Positions 1-9,286 of a stretch of 64,000 bases of DNA are shown one piece after another (within the stretch, counting starts at the first letter, position 1; every line of letters starts with the position of its first letter). The notes under the pieces are model-generated. The model was not told the origin of the DNA, searched no databases, and was given only the letters and a program-made list of their open reading frames with translations. The position numbers and the translations under genes were made by a program. The stretch is from Allobosea sp. Root483D1 (GTDB lineage Bacteria > Pseudomonadota > Alphaproteobacteria > Rhizobiales > Beijerinckiaceae). The stretch covers positions 1-64,000 of the forward strand of contig NZ_LMJW01000022.1 in assembly GCF_001429505.1 (NCBI RefSeq). Direction: 5' to 3'.

Positions 1-375
1 TTCGTATTTGTGATCCCAGGAGATGATCGGAATGGACGGCGACGCAGACATTGCCCTCGCCGAGGTTGAAAGTGAGCGAGCCGCTACGCCGAGCGGCTCG
101 CAACAGTTTTCGAGGTTGCGTCTGAACACATCATACTGAGCTGGAAGCCTGCAGTCCGTCTATTTCTTTCAATCGCCCGCGACATAAGTGGCACTCGTCG
201 ATGCCACCGGCGCGCCCTGGACACTGCGCGCAGCGCTGGTGAGAGGGTGAATAAGGCCGACTACGCGTCGACATCAGGTCATCATCTAATGCGGCTGTAG
301 TCAGCACAATTTGCGCCAGGTGCGGACGCTGCACATCTGCCGGAAAGCGGACGCCGTTCGCTGTCCACATACTTC
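1..375. other. No supportable gene at left edge
   Basis: I see no frame with convincing protein character here. The stretch holds a strong hairpin near its start and, beyond about position 130, sequence continuous with the decayed hydrolase remains to the right. A fragment of a gene truncated by the window edge cannot be excluded. Confidence 0.4.
76..101 (+). terminator. Hairpin, possible intrinsic terminator
   Basis: A perfect 10-bp stem, GCGAGCCGCT pairing with AGCGGCTCGC around a 6-nt loop, is followed by a short T-containing tail (AACAGTTTT). It would terminate a plus-strand gene lying left of the window. The T-tract is weak, so a plain palindrome is also possible. Confidence 0.4.
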
Positions 376-376
376 A

Positions 377-939
377 TTGGGACAAGCCCCGGACCAGCGC
401 TGGCCCCGGGTATTCTTCGTTAAAATGCCAGACCGCACGCTTGGCGGATGGCGATCTGAACCGGCGATGGTGGTAGCGACGGATCGAACTCATCCCGCGG
501 CAGCAGCGGCGACTGTGCCATGAAACGCGGCTGTTGACCTCGCTGAGACCGGGCTGCGTTGACGCGGAACGAATGGCAGCGATAGACCGTTCCCGCCGCG
601 CCGGTCGCCAGATGGACAGGTCAATCTGCGGTCGTGGCGTAACCCTGGGCGGAGAGCTGGCGGAACGTCGCGCCATTCTCGCCATAGGGCAGCCGCTCTT
701 TGGCGATCACAGCATGCGAGCCTCTCCGGCTTGCGGTTTCTTGTCGAAGCCGGATTGCGGCTTGGAGCATAGGCCGAGCCCGCCGAGGTCCCGCACAACC
801 ACAGTGTAGTTCCGCACCAGGTCGGCTGCGGCGCCCACATGTCGCCGCAGCCGTGCAGCAGCACGACAGCCGGCCCTTGGCCGCCGACACGGGTATGGAT
901 AATCGTACCGTTGGCCGCGATCTCCTGCGTCTTGAAGGA
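377..939 (-). pseudogene. Eroded alpha/beta-hydrolase (epoxide hydrolase-like)
   Basis: Short stretches of an alpha/beta-hydrolase can be read in successive minus-strand frames. About 939-820 gives an N-terminal part with ANGTIIHTRVGGQGPAVVLL and HGCGDMW (oxyanion region). About 823-707 in another frame gives VVVRDLGGLG and GFDKKPQAGEAR, the segment that normally precedes the nucleophile elbow. A WHF-type cap-domain trace with ALVRG lies near 436-377. No frame joins them and no intact nucleophile motif was seen, so at least two frameshifts and probably deletions have occurred. The family call rests on motif recognition only; the boundaries are approximate. Confidence 0.5.
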
Positions 940-1079
940 GGGAGGTCCGCGCCAGATCGACCTTCGCCAGCACAAATAGCCTATAGACTGCCGACTGCGT
1001 TTTTTTGCTTGCGGTCGGCGGGCCCCATCGATCCTCATGGTTCGTTCCCTTCCGGCCCGTAGCATCACCCGCAACCCGA

Positions 1080-2366
1080 CTATTCCGAGAACCTCATCGG
1101 CAGCCAAAGAGCGATTTCGGGAAAGGCGAGCAGCAGGCCGATCAAGCAGAACATGCTGAGCACGAAGACCAGCGAACCAGCGATGACGTCCTGAATGCTG
1201 CCGCGGCCGCGGATCGCCTGGACGACATAGAGGTTGATGCCGACCGGCGGAGTGATCAGCGCCACTTCCAGCAGGATGATCAGGATCACGCCGAACCAAA
1301 TCGGATCATAGCCGAGCCCGATCACGATTGGCGCGACCAAGGGCGTGATCGTCACCAGCATCGACAACGATTCGAGGAAGCAGCCGAGCACCACGAAGAA
1401 GGCGATGATCACCAGCATGGTCTGCAGCGGCGACAGGCCGAGCCCCGAGATGAAGCTGGTGAGCTGCTGCGACAGGCCGATCACCGACAGGACGAAGTTC
1501 AGGAAATAGGACGCGAGCACGATCAGCATGATCATCGCGGTGGCCTTCATCGCGCCGATGAAGCACTCATGCAGCAGCGCCAGCGACAGGCGGCCATACC
1601 ACCAGGCGAGGCCCAACGCGAAGACGAGGCCGAGCGAAGCCGCCTCCGTGGGGGTGGCGAAGCCGGTATAGATCGAGCCGATCACGATCACAAAGAGCAG
1701 GATGATCGGGATGAGATCGGCGAGGCTGGCAAAGCGCTGGCGCCAGGTCGCCTTGATCGGCTCGCCGCCATAGCCGGGCTTCGCCAGGCAGATCACGACG
1801 ATGATCAGCGAGAACAGCGCCGCCAGCAGCAGGCCGGGAATGGTCGCGGCGAGGTAGAGTTTCGGCACCGAGGTGTTGGTAATCATCCCGTAGATGATCA
1901 GGTGGATCGAGGGCGGGATCAGGATGCCGAGCGTGCCGCCGGCGGCGAGGCTGCCGAGGAACAGGCGTTCATTGTAGCCCCGGCGGCGGATCTCCGGCAG
2001 CGCCACGGTCCCGATCGTCGCCGCGGTCGCGACGCTCGAGCCCGACGTCGCCGAGAACAGGGTGGAGGCACCGATATTGGCGTGCAGCAATCCGCCGGGC
2101 AGCCGGTTGAGCCAGAGCGCGACGGCGCCATACATCCGCTCGGCGACGCCCGAGCGCAGCAGGATTTCGCCGAGAAGGACGAAGAGCGGGATGCTGGTCA
2201 GCGTGAACTCGGTCGAGACCTTCCAGAAGATTTCCGAGGCCGCGAGGAAGAGCGGCAGCGGCGAATAGACGAAGCTCAGGATCAGCGCGGTGATGATCAG
2301 CGTCGCCGCAATCGGCAGGCTGCTGCTGATGAAGAAGGCGAGAAGCAGGGAGGCGTTCGCGAGCAT
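1080..2366 (-). CDS. TRAP transporter large permease (DctM)
   Basis: This 428-residue, very hydrophobic protein has the usual length and character of DctM, the 12-helix ion-coupled permease of TRAP importers. Recognisable family segments include LTSIPLFVLLGEIL near the N-terminus, TSGSSVATAATIGTVALPEI, LGILIPPSIHLIIYG and GFATPTEAASLGLVFALGLA. It works in the inner membrane with the DctQ subunit and the periplasmic DctP. Its ATG overlaps the dctQ stop codon by one base (TGATG), so translation is probably coupled. It is the last gene of the hyu/TRAP block, so its cargo is probably the substrate of, or a precursor for, the adjacent hydantoinase-type enzyme. Confidence 0.95.
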   Translation of the reverse strand: MLANASLLLAFFISSSLPIAATLIITALILSFVYSPLPLFLAASEIFWKVSTEFTLTSIPLFVLLGEILLRSGVAERMYGAVALWLNRLPGGLLHANIGASTLFSATSGSSVATAATIGTVALPEIRRRGYNERLFLGSLAAGGTLGILIPPSIHLIIYGMITNTSVPKLYLAATIPGLLLAALFSLIIVVICLAKPGYGGEPIKATWRQRFASLADLIPIILLFVIVIGSIYTGFATPTEAASLGLVFALGLAWWYGRLSLALLHECFIGAMKATAMIMLIVLASYFLNFVLSVIGLSQQLTSFISGLGLSPLQTMLVIIAFFVVLGCFLESLSMLVTITPLVAPIVIGLGYDPIWFGVILIILLEVALITPPVGINLYVVQAIRGRGSIQDVIAGSLVFVLSMFCLIGLLLAFPEIALWLPMRFSE

Positions 2367-2986
2367 CAGCGCTTCTCCTCGCGCGGGCCGAGGGCTTCCT
2401 GCGCTTCCTCGGAGGCCGACATGATCCCGAAGCGGGCAGCAAGCTCACGGTGCCGCCCGGCAGCCAGGGCGATGCATGCCTGCAGCGACGAGACCGCCAG
2501 GCCGGCCAGAAAAACCACGATCCCTGCGAACCAGAGCAATTGCGGGATCACCAGCGGCACCTGCAGCACGCTGGCCGAGCGCGAGCTCATGCTCCAGGAA
2601 CCGGAGACGACGAGCCAGCTGCTGAAGGCGAAGAAGGCGGCGGCAAAGCCCAGCGCCAGGATCGACAGCACGTCCGGAAGCGAGCGCAAGCCCAGCGGGG
2701 CCTTCTGGTAGAGGAAGTCGATCCTGACATGGCTGCGGGCGTAGAAGGCCTCGGCCAGCGACCAGGAAATCCCGATCGCGAAGATGTAGCCGGCGATCTC
2801 GTCGACGCCGCCGATGTTCTGGCCGATCGCATTGCGCGCGGCGACATCCACCGTGACCAAAAGGCCGAGCAGGAGCAGGCCCCAGCCCGCCGCCAGCAGC
2901 ATTGCACGCGCGAGCCACCGGAGGGCATCGTCGGCCCGGTCCAGTACGCCGCGGTCTCGCCCTCCGGGGCGGGTCACGGGAACCAT
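2366..2986 (-). CDS. TRAP transporter small permease (DctQ)
   Basis: A 206-residue protein with four predicted membrane helices, the first being MLLAAGWGLLLLGLLVTVDV, matching the DctQ small subunit. FAIGISWSLAEAFYARSHVR, with its positively charged end, is the typical DctQ region between helices two and three. The gene sits 48 bases downstream of dctP and is translationally coupled to dctM. The roughly 35-residue arginine-rich N-terminal extension is slightly long; a start at an internal codon nearer the first helix is possible. The role is to pair with DctM in the inner membrane. Confidence 0.9.
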   Translation of the reverse strand: MVPVTRPGGRDRGVLDRADDALRWLARAMLLAAGWGLLLLGLLVTVDVAARNAIGQNIGGVDEIAGYIFAIGISWSLAEAFYARSHVRIDFLYQKAPLGLRSLPDVLSILALGFAAAFFAFSSWLVVSGSWSMSSRSASVLQVPLVIPQLLWFAGIVVFLAGLAVSSLQACIALAAGRHRELAARFGIMSASEEAQEALGPREEKR

Positions 2987-3034
2987 GCGTTGTCTTCCTC
3001 GTCCTGTGGTGATCTTGCGATGGCGGCCGCCCGG

Positions 3035-4078
3035 TCAGCGCGCCGCCGTGACGCCTGTAACCTTGCCGACGCTGGCGTTCCATTGCTCGACGCAGGCCTT
3101 GTCGCAGCGGGCCGCCCACTTCTTCAGGACGACCTCTTGCAGGATGCGCTTGCGCTCGGCCTCGTCGGCCACCGACGGCTCAGCCAGCGTCATCGTGGCA
3201 GGCGCGCCATAGGGGCAGGCGGCGCGGCCGGTATTGCAGTCGAGGCCGGCCTTGTCGTCGGAGGCGGCAAGAGCCCAGAGCTCGGCTTCGAGCGTGCCGA
3301 CCGCCTTGCGGGTCGCCTCCTGGCGGTCTTTCGGCAGCGCGTCCCACTTGCCCTTGCTGGCGGCGATCAGGGTCAGTCCCCAGCCGAAGCGCATGCCATA
3401 GAGGTTCTTGGTCACCTCCGGCCATTTGAACGAATAGCCGGTCAGCGTGCCCGTGATACCGCAATCGACGACGCCGCGCTGCAGCGAGGGCACGACCTCG
3501 GCCAGCGGCACGCTGACACCGACGGCCCCCGCAGCCGAGATGAAATCGTTCATGCTGGCGCCGTAGAAGCGGACCTTGCGGCCCTTCAGGTCGGCGAGGC
3601 TGTTCACCGGCTCGCGGCAATAGAGCACCTGGCTCGGATTGGGATAGGCACCGAGCAGGACGAGATTGTGCTTCTTCAGCAGCGTCTCGGCGACGGCCGG
3701 GCGATAGGCGTCGAGCGCCTTCTGGCCGGTCGGGATGTCCTGGATCAGGGTCGAGAGCTCAAGGCCTTCGATGACCGGGTCGTCCGCCACCGAGTAGCCG
3801 ACGACGATATGGGCGATGTCGAAGACGCCGAGCTTGGCGAGGCGCAGCAGCTCGACACCGGAAAGCCCGAGCTCGGAATAGGAGGTCACCTGGGCGGTGA
3901 CCTGCCCGCCGGTGAGCTCGCCGAACGTCTTCGACCAGAAGGGCTGCTCGACCTTGCCATAGGCATTGAGGTTCGACCACGGCGCCACGACCTTGAGGCT
4001 GGTCTGCGCTGCGGCGTGGCCGCTGACGGCCACGGCCGCAGTGAGTAAGGCTCCTCCGAGCCAGTTCAGGACGGACAT
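3035..4078 (-). CDS. TRAP substrate-binding protein (DctP)
   Basis: This 347-residue protein opens with a signal peptide (a hydrophobic stretch ending in GHAAAQ) and continues SLKVVAPWSN, the usual first beta strand of a DctP periplasmic receptor. LADLKGRKVRFYGASMNDF and VVPSLQRGVVDCGITGTLT carry the family pattern of a conserved Arg that binds a carboxylate and the VVPSLQRGVVD helix. The start is supported by a purine-rich AAGAGGGG about 9 bases upstream. It delivers substrate to DctQM. The ligand is not evident but is probably carboxylated, as for nearly all TRAP systems. A 145-base gap separates it from hyuA and may hold its own promoter. Confidence 0.93.
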   Translation of the reverse strand: MSVLNWLGGALLTAAVAVSGHAAAQTSLKVVAPWSNLNAYGKVEQPFWSKTFGELTGGQVTAQVTSYSELGLSGVELLRLAKLGVFDIAHIVVGYSVADDPVIEGLELSTLIQDIPTGQKALDAYRPAVAETLLKKHNLVLLGAYPNPSQVLYCREPVNSLADLKGRKVRFYGASMNDFISAAGAVGVSVPLAEVVPSLQRGVVDCGITGTLTGYSFKWPEVTKNLYGMRFGWGLTLIAASKGKWDALPKDRQEATRKAVGTLEAELWALAASDDKAGLDCNTGRAACPYGAPATMTLAEPSVADEAERKRILQEVVLKKWAARCDKACVEQWNASVGKVTGVTAAR

Positions 4079-4163
4079 GACACGACCCCTCTTCTTGGTT
4101 GAAATCTTCCGAGCTTGGCGGAATACCCTGAATTTCCTGCAGTTTGTTCGTCAAATACCCAGT

Positions 4164-4192
4164 TCATATGCGATTATCACCCTGCACATATG
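4164..4192. promoter_or_regulatory. Inverted repeat upstream of dctP
   Basis: TCATATG (4164-4170) and CATATGA (4186-4192) form a perfect 7-bp inverted repeat with a 15-base spacer in the hyuA-dctP gap, about 85 bases before the dctP start. This spacing suits a LysR-type or other dimeric regulator site. Part of it (ATATG..ATTATC) resembles a stretch upstream of hyuB near 7984-7993. Function is inferred only. Confidence 0.35.
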
Positions 4193-4223
4193 ATGCCGCG
4201 GAAAGCGGCGAACCGGCCGCGAT

Positions 4224-6290
4224 TTACGCAGCCAGCCGCGGCCTCAGCGTAATATCGAGCCAGCCGAGCTCGTTGACGCTCAACCTGTCCCCATCATTCA
4301 GCACCACGGTCGTGGTCTCCGCCTCGACGATGGCCGGGCCCTCGACCTCGTTGCCCGGCCCCAGAGCCTCGAAGCGGAAGACCGGAACCTCGCGCCACTC
4401 GCCGAAGAAGGCGCGACGTGTCCCGCCGGCCTGCGGCGCCTGGTGGGCAACGGCCGTACGCGGCTCGTCGCGTGGCGGCTCGACGACGCCGATCGCCGCG
4501 ACGCGGGCATTGACCAGCACGACCTCCTGGCCGGGCGAGCAATAGGTGTAGAGTTCCTCATGGCGCCGGTGGAAGCGCTCGACCAGCTCGGTCATCGCGT
4601 CCGCATCGTCGAGGTCGAGCCCGTCGAGCGGCACGTCGACCTCGAAGATCTGCTCGCCATAGCGCATCTCGGCTGAGCGCTCGATCCGCAGCGGTCCCTT
4701 GAACCAGGCCGTCAGATGCTCCGACGCCTCGCGCTCCAGCGCCTCGAATGCGGCCCGCAGCGTCTTGCCATCGAGCTGCGCCATGTCGCCGAGATGGCTG
4801 CGCGTCACCTCGTAGCGCAGGTCGCTGGCGAGCATGCCCCAGGCCGAGAGCACCGAGGCCACAGTCGGCACCACCACCCGGCGCATCTCCATCTCGCGCG
4901 CCACCTCGACGGCGTGCAGGCCCGCCGCTCCACCGAAGCTCAGCAGGGTATAGCCGCGCGGATCGACGCCGCGGCGCAGCGTCATCATCCGGATGCCGTC
5001 GGCCATCTTCAGGTTGATCAGCCGATAGATGCCAGCGGCACAGTGCATCCGGTCGATGCCGAGCCGGGCGGCGAGCCCATCGACCGCCGCTTCCGCCGCG
5101 GCGCTGTCGAGCTTGCGGCGCCCGCCCATGAAGGTCGCGGCCCCGAGATAACCGAGCAGCACGTTGGCATCGGTGACGGTCGGGTCCTGTCCGCCATTGC
5201 CATAACAGGCCGGCCCCGGAACCGAGCCGGCGCTGCGCGGGCCCACATGAAAGGTGCCGCCGCCATCGGCATAGGCGATTGAGCCGCCGCCGGCGCCGAT
5301 GCTGGCGATGTCGAGGCTGCGCAGGGCGATGCGCTGGCCGGCGAGGCCACGCTCGGCCGAAAGCGCGATCTCGCCATCCTCGATCAGCGAGATGTCGGTG
5401 CTGGTCCCGCCCATGTCGAAGGGCACGAGATTGCGGGTCGCGATCAGCTCGGCGACGCGGCGCGAACCGGCGATGCCGCCGGCAGGTCCGGAGAGCACCG
5501 TCGCGGCGGCAAGGCGCGCAGCCTCCTGCAGCGGCGCCATGCCGCCATGCGAGAGGATGATGAAGAGGGAGCCTGTGAAGCCGGCCTTTTCCAGCCGCGC
5601 TTCCAGGCTCTGCAGGTATTTCCGCACAGCCGGCCCGACATAGGCGTTGACCACCGTGGTCGAGACCCGCTCATACTCCTTGATCTGCGGCAGCACCTCG
5701 CTCGACAGCGAGACGAAGGCGTCCGGCAGGGCCTCCGCGAGGGCGAGCGCGGTGTCTCGCTCATGCTGTGCATTGCGGTAGGAATGCAGGTAGCAGACTG
5801 CCACCGAAATGACGCCTTCCTGCCGCAGGCGCTCGATCTCCGCACTGAGCGAGTCCCGGTCGAGCGGCACCGCGACGCTGCCATCGAAGGCCACGCGCTC
5901 CTTGACGCCGCGCCGCAGATGACGCGGCGCCAGCGGCTCCGGCGACGGCAGCAAGAGGTTGTAGCGCTCCGGCTTCAGCCCCTCGCGCATTTCGAGGACG
6001 TCGCGGTGACCCTGCGTCGTCAGCAGGCCGACCTTGGCGCCCTTGCCTTCGAGCAGGGCGTTGGTCGCAACCGTGGTGCCGTGGACGATGCGCTCGATCG
6101 CCGCCAGGAAGCCCGGCAGGTCGAGGTCGAGCCGGCCAGCCAGATCGGCAAGGCCGTTGAGCACGCCGATCGACTGATCTTCCGGCGTCGAGGGCGATTT
6201 GGTGAAGGTGGTGACGCCTTCGCTGTCGATAGCGACGAGATCGGTGAAGGTTCCGCCGACATCGATGCCGACGCGAAAAAGCTTGGTCAT
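4224..6290 (-). CDS. hyuA: Hydantoinase/oxoprolinase family protein, ATP-binding subunit
   Basis: A 688-residue HyuA/acetophenone-carboxylase-type subunit. The N-terminus carries GIDVGGTFTDLVAID (actin-like ATPase phosphate-binding loop, residues 8-22), followed by HGTTVATNALLEGKGAKVGLL and, later, FDMGGTSTDISLIEDG, the second phosphate motif. Together with HyuB it hydrolyses or carboxylates a cyclic amide or ketone at the expense of ATP (5-oxoprolinase, N-methylhydantoinase, acetone/acetophenone carboxylase are relatives). I chose the ATG at 6290 because it begins directly with MTKLFRVGIDVGG; upstream in-frame sequence is non-protein-like. It lies 16 bases downstream of hyuB. The exact substrate cannot be told from sequence. 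Confidence 0.93.
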   Translation of the reverse strand: MTKLFRVGIDVGGTFTDLVAIDSEGVTTFTKSPSTPEDQSIGVLNGLADLAGRLDLDLPGFLAAIERIVHGTTVATNALLEGKGAKVGLLTTQGHRDVLEMREGLKPERYNLLLPSPEPLAPRHLRRGVKERVAFDGSVAVPLDRDSLSAEIERLRQEGVISVAVCYLHSYRNAQHERDTALALAEALPDAFVSLSSEVLPQIKEYERVSTTVVNAYVGPAVRKYLQSLEARLEKAGFTGSLFIILSHGGMAPLQEAARLAAATVLSGPAGGIAGSRRVAELIATRNLVPFDMGGTSTDISLIEDGEIALSAERGLAGQRIALRSLDIASIGAGGGSIAYADGGGTFHVGPRSAGSVPGPACYGNGGQDPTVTDANVLLGYLGAATFMGGRRKLDSAAAEAAVDGLAARLGIDRMHCAAGIYRLINLKMADGIRMMTLRRGVDPRGYTLLSFGGAAGLHAVEVAREMEMRRVVVPTVASVLSAWGMLASDLRYEVTRSHLGDMAQLDGKTLRAAFEALEREASEHLTAWFKGPLRIERSAEMRYGEQIFEVDVPLDGLDLDDADAMTELVERFHRRHEELYTYCSPGQEVVLVNARVAAIGVVEPPRDEPRTAVAHQAPQAGGTRRAFFGEWREVPVFRFEALGPGNEVEGPAIVEAETTTVVLNDGDRLSVNELGWLDITLRPRLAA

Positions 6291-6306
6291 GACGCGTGGG
6301 CTCCGC

Positions 6307-7947
6307 TCAGGCGCTCGTGAATTCGGTGTCGATGTCGCGCTGGCGCGCTTGCGCGGAACGCCGCTCCGGCGGGCCCCAGCCACCCCCGCCGGACGAGCGG
6401 ATTTCGAGCCGGTCGCCGGCAGCGATCGCGATGCCGAACTCCTTGGTCTTCAGGGCGCGGCTGTTGTCGCCAGAGACGATCCTGTAGTCATGCGGCGCGC
6501 CGTCCTTGCCGCCGAGCATGCCGGCCGAGCCGTGCCTTGCGCCCTCGCCTGCTGTGTGTGCGTAGGCCGGGACCTCGACGACGAGGTCCATGCTCGACCC
6601 CAGCCCGCCGCGATGCTCGCCATCGCCGCCCGAATCGGGCCGGAACTCATGGCTCTCGAAGCGCAGCGGAAAGCGCGCCTCCGCTACCTCGATACTGCCG
6701 AACTTGATGCCGCCGACCGAGTGCCACTCGCCGGCGGCCGACCAGCCATCGCCGCGCGGCGAGCCGCCGCCACCCGGCCGGGCATGGAACATGTGCCAGA
6801 TGAAGCGCTTGCCGGTCCGCGGATTGTCGCCGGTGATCGAGATCCGGAAGCGTCGGCCCCAGCCGCCCATCGCCCGGTCCGGGCAGGCCTGGCTCAGCGC
6901 CCGGATCACCGCCTCGACGATCTCGTTGGCCGGATGAGTGGTGCACAACGTCACCGGGACGTTGTCGTCGGCACAGACGATCGTTCCCGGCTTCAGCTTG
7001 ACCGAAAGCGGCCGAAAGCAGCCCTCGTTCTTCGGGATCTCGGCATCGACGAGATAGGCGAAGGCCATTGCCACCGCCGCCTGGGTGTTGGCATGGGGCG
7101 AGTTGGCGAAGCTCTTCGACTGCGGGTCGCTCTCGGTCAGGTCGACCTCGAGATCGCTGCCGCGCTTGGTGACCGTCGCCACTACCTTGATGTCGGTGCG
7201 GCCCCTTCCGTCGTCGTCGAGCAGCGCCTCGCCGCGATAGACACCGTCCTTCCAGCCCGCGACGATGGCGCGGGACTGACGCTCGGCGCCGTCGAGAATG
7301 GCCTCGATCGCCTCCGACACCTGCTCGACCCCGACATCCGAGAACAGCCGCTCGATCCGCTTCTCGCCGAGATGGGCGGCGCCGATCATCGCGGCGAGAT
7401 CGCCACGGAAGTCGCGGGCGAAGCGGACGTTCAGCGCCAGCATGTCGAGGATGTCCTCGCGCATGCGCCCGGCTTCCGCCAGGAGGATCGGCGGGATGCG
7501 CAGACCTTCCTGCCAGATCTCCGTCGCCTGCGGGTTGTAGGCGCCGTGCGTGGCGCCGCCGATATCGCCCATATGGGCGCGCACCACGCTCCACAGCAGG
7601 CGCCGGCCGCTGCCATAGACCGGCACGAAGGCGGTCACGTCAGGCAGATGGCTGCCGCCGCAATAGGGATCGTTGAGCAGATAGACGTCGCCCGGCTTGA
7701 CGGCGTCGCCGAATTTTTCTTCGACCGCGCGCACCGCCCAGGTCAGGGCACCGACATGGATCGGGATATGGTCGGCCTGAGCAATCAGGCGGCTCTGCGG
7801 ATCGCAGATGCCGATCGAGAAATCGCGGCTGGCGTTCAGTATCTGCGAGTAGGAGGTGCGGAGCATGGCCTCGCCCATTTCCTCGACGATGGAAATCAGG
7901 CGGTGCTGGACGACGGATCGGGTGATCGGATCTACGGAATTGCTCAC
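6307..7947 (-). CDS. hyuB: Hydantoinase B/oxoprolinase family protein
   Basis: A 546-residue HyuB-type subunit with family hallmarks: MGEAMLRTSYSQILNASRDF near the N-terminus, VYLLNDPYCGGSHLPDVTAF, and a glycine-rich C-terminal segment ending in SSGGGGWGPPERR. It forms the partner of HyuA. A GTG start at 7947 is preferred: AGAGG lies about 8 bases upstream, whereas the in-frame ATG at 7962 has no ribosome-binding site. It is the first enzyme gene of the hyuBA-dctPQM block and lies 153 bases from the LysR gene on the same strand, leaving room for a regulated promoter. Confidence 0.92.
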   Translation of the reverse strand: MSNSVDPITRSVVQHRLISIVEEMGEAMLRTSYSQILNASRDFSIGICDPQSRLIAQADHIPIHVGALTWAVRAVEEKFGDAVKPGDVYLLNDPYCGGSHLPDVTAFVPVYGSGRRLLWSVVRAHMGDIGGATHGAYNPQATEIWQEGLRIPPILLAEAGRMREDILDMLALNVRFARDFRGDLAAMIGAAHLGEKRIERLFSDVGVEQVSEAIEAILDGAERQSRAIVAGWKDGVYRGEALLDDDGRGRTDIKVVATVTKRGSDLEVDLTESDPQSKSFANSPHANTQAAVAMAFAYLVDAEIPKNEGCFRPLSVKLKPGTIVCADDNVPVTLCTTHPANEIVEAVIRALSQACPDRAMGGWGRRFRISITGDNPRTGKRFIWHMFHARPGGGGSPRGDGWSAAGEWHSVGGIKFGSIEVAEARFPLRFESHEFRPDSGGDGEHRGGLGSSMDLVVEVPAYAHTAGEGARHGSAGMLGGKDGAPHDYRIVSGDNSRALKTKEFGIAIAAGDRLEIRSSGGGGWGPPERRSAQARQRDIDTEFTSA

Positions 7948-8100
7948 GCCACGGCCTCTCATCGATGAAGGCGCGCGGATCGATATGATTATCGAGGCAA
8001 CACCGACGGAATGAGGCTAGTTTGTGGCTCTGACCGCGGTCCAATATCGAGTTTCTATCCTATTATATCAGCGCGTGCATATCGCGCTGGCGGCTCGGGC

Positions 8101-9015
8101 TCACACTGGCGCCGGGTCGAGGTCGACGGCATGGGTGATGCGCGCCTCGTCGATCACCGCCAGCAACTCCTCGATCAGCACCGAATGCCGGTCCCGCGGC
8201 CAAGCCGCGTAGAGCTCGATCAGCGGGGTATCGTCGAGGATCGGGCGGAGCACGACCCGCTCGGGAGTGAGATGCCTCGCCGAGCGCGGCACCAGGGCGA
8301 CGCCGATGCGTGCCGCGACCAGCGCCAGCATCGTCACCATCTGATGCGCCTCCTGGACGCGCCCGGGAAAGAAGCCGGCGCTCTGGCACAGATGCATGAT
8401 CAGATCGCGGAAGCCTGGCGCCTCGTCGCGGTCGAAGATCACCAGCGCGGCGCCGTTCAGATCGGCGAGTCGGATCCCGGCTGAGCCCGCCAGCGGGTGA
8501 TTATCCGGCAGCGCGGCCAGGAAGGGCTCCTGATGCACCAGGCGGATGCCGAGCGTGTCGTCGAGGATCGGCGGGCGGACGAAGCCGAGATGGATCTCGC
8601 CCTTCTCAAGCGCCAGGAGCTGAGCCGGCGAGGACATCTCGCGCAGCGACAGCGTCACCTCAGGCCAGCGCTCGTAGAAGGCCTCCAAGATGGGCGGCAG
8701 GAACTCGGCCGCCGCCGAACCGGTGACGCCGATGGCGAGGCTGCCTTCCTGGCCCCGGCCGACGCGCTTGGTCATCGCCTGGGCGCGCGACATCTGCTGC
8801 AGGATCTGGCGGGCCTCGCGCAGCAGCGTCTTGCCGGCTGGCGTCAACTCGATCGGGCGCACGCTGCGGTCGAACAGCGTGACCTGCAACTCCTCCTCCA
8901 TCGCCTTGATCTGCTGCGACAGCGGCGGCTGCGCCATGTGCAGGATCTCGGCCGCGCGGCCGAAATGGCGCTGCTCGGCCAGCACGACAAAATAGCGCAG
9001 GTGCCTCAGTTCCAT
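8101..9015 (-). CDS. LysR-family transcriptional regulator
   Basis: A 304-residue LTTR starting MELRHLRYFVVLAEQRHFGR, with the winged helix-turn-helix in about residues 1-60 (AAEILHMAQPPLSQQIKAME). The effector domain begins near SLAIGVTGSAAAEFLPPIL. PQPPLSQQIK-type signatures place it in the BenM/CatM-like branch, which often senses aromatic or dicarboxylic metabolites. It is upstream of and co-directional with hyuBA-dctPQM and is the obvious candidate regulator of that block. The start is the first ATG before the conserved LRHLRYF motif. Confidence 0.93.
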   Translation of the reverse strand: MELRHLRYFVVLAEQRHFGRAAEILHMAQPPLSQQIKAMEEELQVTLFDRSVRPIELTPAGKTLLREARQILQQMSRAQAMTKRVGRGQEGSLAIGVTGSAAAEFLPPILEAFYERWPEVTLSLREMSSPAQLLALEKGEIHLGFVRPPILDDTLGIRLVHQEPFLAALPDNHPLAGSAGIRLADLNGAALVIFDRDEAPGFRDLIMHLCQSAGFFPGRVQEAHQMVTMLALVAARIGVALVPRSARHLTPERVVLRPILDDTPLIELYAAWPRDRHSVLIEELLAVIDEARITHAVDLDPAPV

Positions 9016-9286
9016 GGTTGGTTGATACAGCCCGCGATCCGAGGCGCCAAGCCGTTCAATTCAGCAGGCGCTGGCCGTTCGCTAATGCGCGAATTGCTGA
9101 CGTTTCGACGTCCGATGCCTCGTTGGATCGCGGCTTCAGCGTGCCCGCTCCGTCACGTACTGCGAATGATGTTGATCAACGCCTGTCGCCTTCCCGATTG
9201 ATGTCGCCGAACACTGGTTTCCTAGACTGTATCCGGTCGACACAAGAGTCCGTGCATGAGCCGCCCGGTACCTCTGATACGTCGTT

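Noticed and set aside
1005..2711. Very long plus-strand open frame opposite the TRAP permease genes
   Set aside because: Its translation is rich in D, R, Q and E repeats with no domain, the signature of an antisense frame over hydrophobic membrane-protein codons. The minus strand encodes clear DctM and DctQ.
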